DNA of 64,000 nucleotides from Sorangium cellulosum So ce56 (GTDB lineage Bacteria; Myxococcota_A; Polyangia; Polyangiales; Polyangiaceae): positions 4,856,501-4,920,500 of the forward strand of contig NC_010162.1 of the NCBI RefSeq assembly GCF_000067165.1, written 5' to 3'. Below are positions 9,462 through 17,142 of this stretch, piece after piece. The position numbers were made by a program, and so were the translations under genes. Under the pieces are notes generated by a model, which ran no database searches, had not been told where the DNA came from, and worked only from the letters and a program-made list of their open reading frames with translations. Position 1 is the first letter of the stretch. Each line of letters opens with the position of its first letter.

Positions 9462-9614
9462 CTTGGAAACTCGACCTACACGGGATCGCGCCGCCGGGCA
9501 ACGAACCCTCGAAACTGTCCTCGCTGTATGACCGTGGTGCGGTGCCAGAGCGCCGCGGCGCGCGCCGGGCGGCGTACGGCGCGCGCGCCCGTCCGAGGGT
9601 CCGATGATCCGCCC

Positions 9615-9620
9615 GGGAGG
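9615..9620 (+). promoter_or_regulatory. strong ribosome binding site selecting a TTG start
   Basis: GGGAGG lies 5 nt upstream of TTG 9626, and no ATG or GTG is in the right place. It therefore decides the start of the small gene ahead of nirB. Confidence 0.7.
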
Positions 9621-9625
9621 CCACA

Positions 9626-9970
9626 TTGGAAACACCGAGGTTCATACAGGGTGTCTACTCGTTCGAGGGGCAGGGCCTGGAGCAGCCGGTGCCCCTTCGT
9701 CCGGCGGTCGGGTACACCGTCCCGCGGGACAAGCGCGCTCAGCTCATCTACCTGCGCGCGGGCAACTCCACGTCCGAGCTCATCTACCTGCTCCTCAAGC
9801 GCGACGGCCACCCGATGCGCTATTTCCCGATCGGCGCCAAGGCGGCGATCCACGTGCCCCTCGTGATCGTCGAGGACATCCACCCGGAGAGCGTGATCGA
9901 GCTGTGCGTGGGCGCGCCCGAAGGCGCGCGCGGGCTCGCGACGATCGACATCGGCCTGGCGGAGATCTGA
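9626..9970 (+). CDS. small conserved-looking protein, first gene of the nitrite reductase operon
   Basis: TTG start with a strong ribosome site; 114 residues beginning METPRFIQGVYSFEG. It is rich in beta-strand-like segments (RAQLIYLRAGNSTSELIYLL, MRYFPIGAKAAIHVPLVIVE) and has no membrane segment, signal peptide or Cys. The stop is 3 nt before the nirB start, so co-translation is likely. I do not recognise the family securely. Its position suggests a role in nitrogen assimilation, for instance as an accessory or regulator of the reductase, but that is inference from context only. It is divergent from the GMC oxidoreductase, with about 165 nt between their starts. Confidence 0.7.
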   Translation: METPRFIQGVYSFEGQGLEQPVPLRPAVGYTVPRDKRAQLIYLRAGNSTSELIYLLLKRDGHPMRYFPIGAKAAIHVPLVIVEDIHPESVIELCVGAPEGARGLATIDIGLAEI

Positions 9971-9973
9971 GCC

Positions 9974-12418
9974 ATGCAGAAGAAGCGAAAGCTCGTGTTG
10001 ATCGGCAACGGGATGGCCGGCGTCCGCACGGTCGAGGAGATCCTCGCGCGGGGCGGCGCCGACCAGTTCGAGATCACCATCTTCGGCGACGAGCCGTATG
10101 GCAATTACAACCGCATCCTGCTCTCGGAGGTGCTCAACGGCTCCCAGGACCCGAGCGAGATCTTCCTGAACCCCCTGGCCTGGTACCGGGAGAACGGCAT
10201 CCAGCTCCACGCGGGCGTGCGCGCGCGGGCCATCCACCGGCACTCGCGCCAGGTGACAGGCGATCACGGGGTCGTGGCGCCGTACGACAACCTGATCATC
10301 GCGACGGGCAGCTCGCCGTACATCCCGCCGATCCAGGGGGTGCGGCTGGAGGGCGGCAGGGAGAAGCCAGGTGTGTTCGTGTTCCGCAGCCTGGACGACT
10401 GCCACAAGATCGCGCAGTACGCGCGCGGCAAGCGGAGCGCCGCGGTCATCGGCGGCGGGCTGCTCGGGCTCGAGGCCGCGCGCGGGCTGCAGAACTTCGG
10501 CCTCGACGTCCACGTCGTCCACATCAGCGGTCACCTGATGGGGCAGCAGCTCGACGCCACGGCGGGCGGCATCCTGAGGACCACGCTCGAGCAGCTCGGC
10601 GTGACGGTGCACCTCAACAAGAGCACGAAGGAGGTGCTCGGAGAGGACCGCGTGACGGGGCTCCGCTTCGCCGACGACGAGGCGCTCGCCTGCGATCTCG
10701 TGGTGATCTCCGCGGGCATCCGGCCGAACGTGGAGATCGCCCTGCGCGCCGGCCTGACCGTCGAGCGCGGGATCGTGGTGGACAACCACATGCGCTCGCC
10801 CGACGACCCGAGGATCTACGCCGTCGGCGAGTGCGCGCAGCACCGGGGGCAGGTCTACGGGCTCGTGGCGCCGCTCTGGGAGCAGGGCAAGGTGCTGGCC
10901 GACCACATCACGAAGCGCAACGAGAAGGCCTCCTACGCCGGCTCGAAGGTCTCCACGAAGCTCAAGGTCATGGGCATCCAGCTCGCCTCGATGGGCATCA
11001 CCGAGCCCACCGACGACCGCGACGAGATCGTGCAGTTCCTCGAGCCGAAGAAGGGCACGTACAAGAAGCTCATCATCCGCGACGGCAGGCTGCTCGGCGG
11101 CATCCTCCTTGGCGACGTCAGCAAGGCCGCGTACCTGATGCAGGCGTTCGACAAGAGCACGCCGCTCCCGGAAGAGCGGCTGTCGCTGCTGTTCGAGCTC
11201 GGCGCGCCCTCGCCGCAGGCGACGATCGAGGAGATGCCGCAGGGGATGCAGGTTTGCAACTGCAACGGCGTCACCAAGGAGGGCGTCGTCGCGTGTGTGC
11301 GCGCCGGCAAGCGGACCCTCCGGACCGTCATGGACGCGACGCGGGCGGGCATGGGCTGCGGCGCCTGCAAGCAGCTCGTCTCGGAGGTCGTGGCGTGGGC
11401 GTGCGGGGGCGCGGCGGAGCAGGATCCCGCGGCCAGCTACTACGTGCCTGGCGTCCCGCTGAGCAAGCCCGAGCTGGTCCAGGCGATCCGCGAGCGCGGG
11501 CTCCGGTCGGTGTCCGCCGTGTTCCGCGAGCTCGCCGGCGGGAGCGAGGACCCGGGGAGCAAGCCGGGGCTCGCGTCGCTGCTCCGCACGTTATGGCACC
11601 ACGACTACGACGACGAGCGCGACGCCCGCTTCATCAACGATCGCGTTCACGCCAACATCCAGAAGGACGGCACCTTCAGCGTGATCCCGCAGATCGCGGG
11701 GGGCGTCACGTCGGCCGCGCAGCTGCGGCGGATCGCGGACGTCGTCGACAAGTACCGCGTGCCGCTCGTGAAGCTCACCGGCGGCCAGCGCATCGACCTG
11801 CTCGGCGTGAAGAAGGAGGACCTGCCGGCCGTGTGGCGCGACCTCGACATGCCTTCTGGGTTCGCTTACGGCAAATCGTACCGCACGTGCAAGAGCTGCG
11901 TGGGGAGCGATTTCTGCCGGTATGGGCTCGGCGACAGCATCGCGCTCGCGCTGAAGATCGAAGAGCGCTTCCAGGGCATGGATACACCGGCCAAGCTCAA
12001 GCTCGCGACCGCCGGCTGTCCGCGCAACTGCTCGGAGGCGATGGTGAAGGACGTCGGCGCCGTCGCGGTGGAGGGGGGCAAGTGGGAGATCTACGTGGGC
12101 GGCGCGGCCGGCGCCCACGTGCGCAAGGGCGACGTGCTCTGCGCGGTCGACACGCACGAGGACGCGCTCAAGCTCATGGGGCGATTCATCCAGTATTACC
12201 GCGAGAACGCCAGGTACCTGGAGCGGACGTATGGATTCGTGGAGCGCATTGGCATCCAGAAGATCCGGGCGGTGGTCGTGGACGACAGCGAGGGCATCGC
12301 GGCGCGCCTCGACGAGGAGATGCGGAAGACGGTCGAGGCGTACCGCGATCCGTGGCGAGAGGCGAACTCCCCGAGGACGGCGAACCAGTTCCGATCGGTC
12401 CTGCCGGTCGTGCAATGA
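9974..12418 (+). CDS. nirB: assimilatory nitrite reductase [NAD(P)H] large subunit
   Basis: An 814-residue protein with the full NirB order. The N-terminal FAD/NAD(P)H reductase part (LVLIGNGMAGVRTVEEIL, and ATGSSPYIPPIQG) is followed by a BFD-like [2Fe-2S] domain with CNCNGVT around residue 428 and MGCGACK near 463. Next comes a ferredoxin-like NiR/SiR half domain. Last is the sirohaem/[4Fe-4S] domain with CVGSDFC (about 642-648) and CPRNC (about 682-686). The enzyme reduces nitrite to ammonium in the cytoplasm using NAD(P)H. The start is 3 nt after the small upstream gene, and nirD follows with almost no gap. All four cluster cysteines are present, so it looks functional. No nitrate reductase or transporter gene is visible nearby. 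Confidence 0.95.
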   Translation: MQKKRKLVLIGNGMAGVRTVEEILARGGADQFEITIFGDEPYGNYNRILLSEVLNGSQDPSEIFLNPLAWYRENGIQLHAGVRARAIHRHSRQVTGDHGVVAPYDNLIIATGSSPYIPPIQGVRLEGGREKPGVFVFRSLDDCHKIAQYARGKRSAAVIGGGLLGLEAARGLQNFGLDVHVVHISGHLMGQQLDATAGGILRTTLEQLGVTVHLNKSTKEVLGEDRVTGLRFADDEALACDLVVISAGIRPNVEIALRAGLTVERGIVVDNHMRSPDDPRIYAVGECAQHRGQVYGLVAPLWEQGKVLADHITKRNEKASYAGSKVSTKLKVMGIQLASMGITEPTDDRDEIVQFLEPKKGTYKKLIIRDGRLLGGILLGDVSKAAYLMQAFDKSTPLPEERLSLLFELGAPSPQATIEEMPQGMQVCNCNGVTKEGVVACVRAGKRTLRTVMDATRAGMGCGACKQLVSEVVAWACGGAAEQDPAASYYVPGVPLSKPELVQAIRERGLRSVSAVFRELAGGSEDPGSKPGLASLLRTLWHHDYDDERDARFINDRVHANIQKDGTFSVIPQIAGGVTSAAQLRRIADVVDKYRVPLVKLTGGQRIDLLGVKKEDLPAVWRDLDMPSGFAYGKSYRTCKSCVGSDFCRYGLGDSIALALKIEERFQGMDTPAKLKLATAGCPRNCSEAMVKDVGAVAVEGGKWEIYVGGAAGAHVRKGDVLCAVDTHEDALKLMGRFIQYYRENARYLERTYGFVERIGIQKIRAVVVDDSEGIAARLDEEMRKTVEAYRDPWREANSPRTANQFRSVLPVVQ

Positions 12419-12429
12419 GGGGGCGCGAG

Positions 12430-12747
12430 ATGGAGATCACCCTGGGCCCTCTCTCGGCGATCCCGCCGGGCGAGGGGCGCGCATTCGAGGTGGGATCGGA
12501 GCGCATCGCGGTGTTCGTCGCGCGGGATGGCCGCGTGTTCGCCACGCAGGCGAGCTGCCCGCACCGCGGCGGCCCGCTTGTCGACGGGCTGCTCGGCGGC
12601 TGCACGCTCATCTGCCCGCTGCACGCCCGGAAGTTCAACCTGGAGACCGGAGAGGCCCTGAGCGGCGGGGAGGGGCTCAAGACCTATCCCGTGCGTCTGA
12701 GCGCGACGAACCAGATCCTGGTGCGGGTCGAGGGCGGCGGGGGCTGA
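12430..12747 (+). CDS. nirD: nitrite reductase small subunit, Rieske-type
   Basis: A 105-residue Rieske-fold protein with the paired ligand motifs CPHRGG and CPLHARKF, both of the C-x-H ... C-x2-H form. Many NirD proteins have lost these ligands, but here all four are kept, so a [2Fe-2S] cluster is likely. AGGGGG before ATG 12430 favours this start. An ATG at 12415, overlapping the nirB stop as ATGA, would add five residues. It forms the NirBD complex with the preceding gene and closes the operon; the next gene is a kinase about 150 nt further on. Confidence 0.88.
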   Translation: MEITLGPLSAIPPGEGRAFEVGSERIAVFVARDGRVFATQASCPHRGGPLVDGLLGGCTLICPLHARKFNLETGEALSGGEGLKTYPVRLSATNQILVRVEGGGG

Positions 12748-12899
12748 GCGCCGCCCGCCCCGCGCCCGGGGGGAGGCCCGGCGCGTGCTGCCGCGCCGGC
12801 GCTCTGCGGAGCCCCTGGATCGCGCGTCTTTGGGTACGCTGCGGGAGCGCGTCGCGCGTCACGCGTCACGCGACGTTGCCTGGAGGGTTCCCGTTCGTC

Positions 12900-14792
12900 A
12901 TGGCCGACCCCACGACAGCCGCACCGCTCGCCCCCGGCGCCGTCCTCGGGGGCGATTTCCGCGTCGTCCGCCCCCTGAGCCAGGGGGGCATGGGCGCCGT
13001 GTTCGTCGCCGAGCAGCTCTCCACGGGCAAGCCGCGCGCGGTGAAGCTGATGCACGCGCAGCTCGCGCAGGACCCGCGCTTTCGCGAGCGCTTCGAGCAG
13101 GAGGCGAGGGTAGGGGCGCGGATCGAGAGCGATCACGTCGTCGAGGTCGTCGCCGCGGGGGTCGATCCCGCGACGCAGACGCCCTGGCTGGCCATGGAGC
13201 TGCTCGACGGGGCCGACCTCTCGGCCGTGATGGCGCAGCGCGGCACGCTGCCGCCCGACGAGGTGCGCGAGCTGATGGGGCAGCTGTGCCACGCGCTCGG
13301 CGCGGCGCACCGCGCGGGGGTCGTCCACCGCGATCTCAAGCCCGAGAACATCTTCATCGCGCGGCCGCGGCAGCAGAACGTCCGCTTCAAGGTGAAGGTG
13401 CTCGACTTCGGCGTCGCGAAGATCGTGGCCGAGGCGCGGGCGACGACGTCGATCACCGCGTCGGTCGGGACCCCGCTCTGGATGGCGCCCGAGCAGACCG
13501 AGCTCGCCGCGCAGGTCGTCCCGGCGTCGGACGTCTGGGCGCTCGGGCTGCTCGCGTTCTACCTGCTCACCGCGCGCCTTTACTGGGTCGAGCCGAGCCG
13601 GGGGCAGAGCGCCTCGGTCATGTCGCTCATGCGCGAGGTGCTCTTCGGCCCGCTGGATCCGCCGTCCGCCCGCGCCGCGCAGCTCGGCTGCGCGCACCTG
13701 ATCCCCCCCGGCTTCGACGCCTGGTTCGCCCGGTGCCTCGCCCGCGACGTCCGCGCTCGCTTCGCCGACGCGGCGCAGGCCATGGCGGCGCTCGATCCCG
13801 TGCTCGCCACGGCCGCCCACAGGTCCGCGCCGCTGCCGGCCATGCCATCCATGCCCTCCATGCCCACACCGCCGGTGGTTTCCGGCCTTTCCGGGCCGAC
13901 CACCGCGCCGACCCAGCCGGGGGTCTACCGCACCGACGTCGGCGGCATGGCCGGCGGCACGCTCGTCCCGGTGCCGGCGTTGCCCCCGCGCAGGGCCCCC
14001 TGGGGCCTGCTGCTCGCGATCGCAGGCGGCGGGCTGGTCGCCGTCGCCGCGCTCATGATCGGCGGCTTCGTGGCCTTTCAGCGGCTCCGCGCGGCGGACC
14101 GCGGCGCCGACGGCGCGCCGCCGGCGCCGCTGTACGGCAGCGGCGATTCGGCCACAGCCACGGGCGGGGCGCCGACGCCGCCGGCCAGGCCATCGAGCGT
14201 CGCGGCGAGCAGCGACGTCGATCTGGCCGGCACGTACGACATCGTATCGTCGCGCAACCCGGGCGGGCAGGGCAGCTACTCGGGCAACGTCCTGCTCTCC
14301 CGGAGCGGCGACACGTACCGCATCGCCTGGATCATCACGAAGGGTGCAGGCTACGAGGGGATCGCGTTCGTGCAGGGGCAGACGCTCGCCGTGGGATGGG
14401 CGAGCGGCGGGCCCTACGGCGCGGCCGCCTACCGCATCGACGGCGGCCGCCTCCACGGGCAGTGGATCGCCACGGATCGGCCCGGCCAGGTGATCTCCGA
14501 GGAGCTGGAGGGCCCTGAAGGGCTGGTCGGCAGCTACCGGATCGTCGACGGCGCTCGCAAGGGCACGGTCGTCATCGTGCCCACGGGCGAGACGTACGCC
14601 GTCACGTGGGCGCTGAGCACCGGCGCGCTCAAGGGGGTGGGCATCCGCTCGGGCGATCAGCTCGTCGTGGGCTGGTCGCCGAGCCAGCAGGTCGGCGTGG
14701 TCAGCTATGCGATCGCGGGCCGGCAGCTCGCGGGGCGATGGGGGACCCTGGGCGGCACGCTGGCGGGGAGCGAGGCGCTTGTGCGGCGGTGA
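12900..14792 (+). CDS. membrane Ser/Thr protein kinase with duplicated extracytoplasmic module
   Basis: A 630-residue protein with an N-terminal Hanks-type kinase (about residues 20-300): glycine loop SQGGMGAVF, AVKLM lysine, VVHRDLKPEN (about 140), LDFGVAK (about 169) and MAPEQ. A Pro/Ser-rich linker follows, then one transmembrane helix (about 367-391, LLLAIAGGGLVAVAALM). An outer region (about 440-630) carries two copies of a roughly 85-residue beta-rich unit; compare LAGTYDIVSSR with LVGSYRIVDGAR, and GDTYRIAWIITKG with GETYAVTWALSTG. Myxobacteria use such kinases as one-component sensors. GGAGGG precedes the ATG by about 11 nt. A damaged near-identical copy of this gene lies at 23325-23939. 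Confidence 0.9.
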   Translation: MADPTTAAPLAPGAVLGGDFRVVRPLSQGGMGAVFVAEQLSTGKPRAVKLMHAQLAQDPRFRERFEQEARVGARIESDHVVEVVAAGVDPATQTPWLAMELLDGADLSAVMAQRGTLPPDEVRELMGQLCHALGAAHRAGVVHRDLKPENIFIARPRQQNVRFKVKVLDFGVAKIVAEARATTSITASVGTPLWMAPEQTELAAQVVPASDVWALGLLAFYLLTARLYWVEPSRGQSASVMSLMREVLFGPLDPPSARAAQLGCAHLIPPGFDAWFARCLARDVRARFADAAQAMAALDPVLATAAHRSAPLPAMPSMPSMPTPPVVSGLSGPTTAPTQPGVYRTDVGGMAGGTLVPVPALPPRRAPWGLLLAIAGGGLVAVAALMIGGFVAFQRLRAADRGADGAPPAPLYGSGDSATATGGAPTPPARPSSVAASSDVDLAGTYDIVSSRNPGGQGSYSGNVLLSRSGDTYRIAWIITKGAGYEGIAFVQGQTLAVGWASGGPYGAAAYRIDGGRLHGQWIATDRPGQVISEELEGPEGLVGSYRIVDGARKGTVVIVPTGETYAVTWALSTGALKGVGIRSGDQLVVGWSPSQQVGVVSYAIAGRQLAGRWGTLGGTLAGSEALVRR

Positions 14793-15113
14793 ACCCACGA
14801 GGCCTCGCCGCCGCTGAGGATCGGCGCCTGCCGCCTCCGCGCGAGCGCTCGTTCGATAGGAGCTGGCCCTCAGCGCGCCCCCTCGCCGAAGGCCGCGCTC
14901 GATCTGGCCCCTCCGGAGCGCACCTACTGACCAAATGTATCGATTCGTAAGAAATTCGTGATCCTCTCCGGTTGCCCGGATCAGATTCGCGCGGCCGGGC
15001 ACTCAAGAAAACGAAAGCGAACAACACGCCTCCCGGCCCGTGCTCGCCCATCTCCGTGTGGAGGGGCGGGCGCTGCGCAAGGGAAACGAACGGGAAAGGC
15101 CTTGGTAGGCGAG
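14793..15113 (+). other. intergenic region upstream of the desaturase
   Basis: There are 321 nt between the kinase stop and the chosen desaturase start. A notably A/T-rich spot around 14930-14960 stands out from its surroundings and is the likeliest promoter area for the desaturase-hydrolase pair. The desaturase frame stays open back to 14958, but those codons look non-coding. No gene or RNA is visible. Confidence 0.35.
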
Positions 15114-16202
15114 ATGGATTTGCTCGACAACAAGACGATAATCTCCGCGAGCTCCCCAGCAGAGCGGGAACACCACATCCGCAGCTTGCTCCCTGAGCTC
15201 AAGGCAGCAGGAACCTTTCAGCCAGCCACGTCGTATCACGTGATCTGGTTCTTGACCGTGTTCTGCATTTACGCAGGAAGCTACGCCGTGCTTCTCACGG
15301 ATCCCGGGTGGCCGCCGCGGACCGCGGCCATCGTGATCGTGGCCGTCATGATGATGCAGCTGGGGCTCTTCGCGCACGAGGTCGGGCACGGGGCGATCAC
15401 GACGCACATGCGCTGGAGGAGCGCGATGGGGCTCGTCTCGAACAGCCTGCTGGTGGGCTTCTCGTACAGCTACTGGCAGAGCACCCACTCGCGGCATCAT
15501 AACCACCCGAACGCGGAGGGCATCGATCCCGACATGGAATCGCTTGGCTATGCGCTCTACGAGCGCGCTGCGCAGCGATCGCGGGGCCTTCCGCGCGTCG
15601 TGGCGCGGCTCCAGCCGTTCAGCGTCTGGGTCGGCTTCATCGCCTGGGGCGCCGCGATCAAGATCGATGGGATGATTTATCTGGTCCGTAACCTGGGTCG
15701 CCGGACCGCGGCCGATGTGGGCTGCATCGTGGCGCACTTCGTCCTCTGGCTCGTCGTGCCCATGACCGTGGTGTCGCCGCGGACGGCCTTGATCAACTAT
15801 GCGTCCATGACCGTGCTCAACGGCCTGTACATGGCGGCGATCCTCGTCGTGCCCCACGTAGGCACCGGGACCCAGGCACCCGATCAGCAACTCCCGTTCT
15901 TCGTGCGCCAGGTGCGGTACTCGCGCAACTACGACAGCTCGTGGCTGGGCACGCTCCTCTGCGGCGGCCTGAACCTCCAGATCGAGCATCACCTGCTGCC
16001 CCACGTTCCCTGCATGCGGCTGCGCAGGGCAAAGCCGATCATCGCGAGCTACTGCATCAAGCACGGGCTGCCGTACGAGCAGGTCAGCTACTGGGAGGCA
16101 TGGAGGCAAGTCCTCGCTCATCTGCGGCGTATGTCTTTGATCGTTCGCGGCGAAGACCGTATTGACACCACACTTACACCGGCAAGTCGGAGGGCGGCGT
16201 GA
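15114..16202 (+). CDS. membrane fatty acid desaturase, front-end type
   Basis: A 362-residue integral membrane protein with the three histidine boxes of the desaturase superfamily: HEVGH (residues about 88-92), HSRHH (about 125-129) and QIEHH (about 289-293). The Q in the last box is the hallmark of front-end (delta-5/delta-6-like) and sphingolipid-type desaturases. Paired hydrophobic segments lie between the boxes. Such enzymes insert a cis double bond using O2 and an electron donor. No fused cytochrome b5 domain is present, so the donor must be separate. Start 15114 (MDLLDNKTI) has AGGCGAG upstream. The stop overlaps the start of the alpha/beta hydrolase (TGATG), so the two are translationally coupled. 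Confidence 0.88.
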   Translation: MDLLDNKTIISASSPAEREHHIRSLLPELKAAGTFQPATSYHVIWFLTVFCIYAGSYAVLLTDPGWPPRTAAIVIVAVMMMQLGLFAHEVGHGAITTHMRWRSAMGLVSNSLLVGFSYSYWQSTHSRHHNHPNAEGIDPDMESLGYALYERAAQRSRGLPRVVARLQPFSVWVGFIAWGAAIKIDGMIYLVRNLGRRTAADVGCIVAHFVLWLVVPMTVVSPRTALINYASMTVLNGLYMAAILVVPHVGTGTQAPDQQLPFFVRQVRYSRNYDSSWLGTLLCGGLNLQIEHHLLPHVPCMRLRRAKPIIASYCIKHGLPYEQVSYWEAWRQVLAHLRRMSLIVRGEDRIDTTLTPASRRAA

Positions 16203-17053
16203 TGACAGAGGAAAGTTATTTCAACGTGAATGGGGTACGGCTCCACGTGGTGAGCGCCGGCCCGGCGACCGGCAAGCCGGTCGTCCTGCTCCACGGCTTC
16301 CCCGATCACTGGTACGGCTGGAGACACCAGATCGGACCGCTGGCGGAGCGTGGGTATCGCGTCATCGTCCCGGACCAGCGCGGCTACAACCTCAGCGAGA
16401 AGCCCTCCGGGACGGACTCCTACAAGATCGCCCGCCTGGCGGGGGACGTGATCGGCATCCTCGACGCGCTTGCGCTCGACCGCGTCTCCCTCGTCGGGCA
16501 CGACTGGGGAGGCGCCGTCGCCTGGTGGGTGGCCGCGAACCACGTGGAGCGGGTCGAACGGTTGGCCATCCTCAACTGCCCTCATTTTTCCACGTTTCAG
16601 CGGGCGCTCCTCTCGTTCGAGCAGTTCAAGCGGAGCTGGTACATCTACCTATTCCAAATTCCCCACCTGGCCGAGGCGCTATGCAGGCTCGAGGGCTATA
16701 GTGGGCTCGTCAAGCTCGGGCTCGCGGCCAGGCCCGGTACGTTCAGCGAGCGCGAGCTCGCGAGCTACTTCGAGGCGTGGGGCCGGCCCGACGCCATGCG
16801 GGGCATGCTTTCTTGGTATCGCGCCCTGGGCAGGGAGGTCTTCTCCAGGTTCCCTCGCACCCAGATCGACTGTCCCGTGCTGCTCCTCTGGGGCGCGCGA
16901 GATCCGTTCCTGTCAGCGAGCATGGTGGAGCCCAGCATGACGTTCTGCAAAGACGGTCGCTCGGTCCTCTTCAAGGACGAGACGCACTGGCTGCACTGGG
17001 AAGCCCCAGAGCGCGTCAACGGGCTCCTCCTCGAGTGGATCGAGCAGGGATAG
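16202..17053 (+). CDS. alpha/beta hydrolase, epoxide-hydrolase-like
   Basis: A 283-residue alpha/beta hydrolase with oxyanion motif HGFPDHW and nucleophile elbow LVGHDWGGAVAWW. The Asp nucleophile in GHDWGG is typical of epoxide hydrolases and haloalkane dehalogenases rather than Ser esterases. Later come LLLWGARDPF and the catalytic-His segment KDETHWLHWEAPERVN. The HGFP motif followed by a Tyr/Trp-rich lid favours an epoxide hydrolase. The ATG at 16202 overlaps the desaturase stop; a GTG at 16199 is an alternative. Coupling with a desaturase suggests action on oxidised fatty acid products, such as epoxides, which is inference from context. Confidence 0.85.
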   Translation: MTEESYFNVNGVRLHVVSAGPATGKPVVLLHGFPDHWYGWRHQIGPLAERGYRVIVPDQRGYNLSEKPSGTDSYKIARLAGDVIGILDALALDRVSLVGHDWGGAVAWWVAANHVERVERLAILNCPHFSTFQRALLSFEQFKRSWYIYLFQIPHLAEALCRLEGYSGLVKLGLAARPGTFSERELASYFEAWGRPDAMRGMLSWYRALGREVFSRFPRTQIDCPVLLLWGARDPFLSASMVEPSMTFCKDGRSVLFKDETHWLHWEAPERVNGLLLEWIEQG

Positions 17054-17142
17054 CCCGGCTCGGAGCGCCGCTCGCTCGGAGTGCCGCGCGCCCGGGGATG
17101 GTGTAGCATCGCTTACAGCGAACCGGCACAGGCGGAGGCGAT

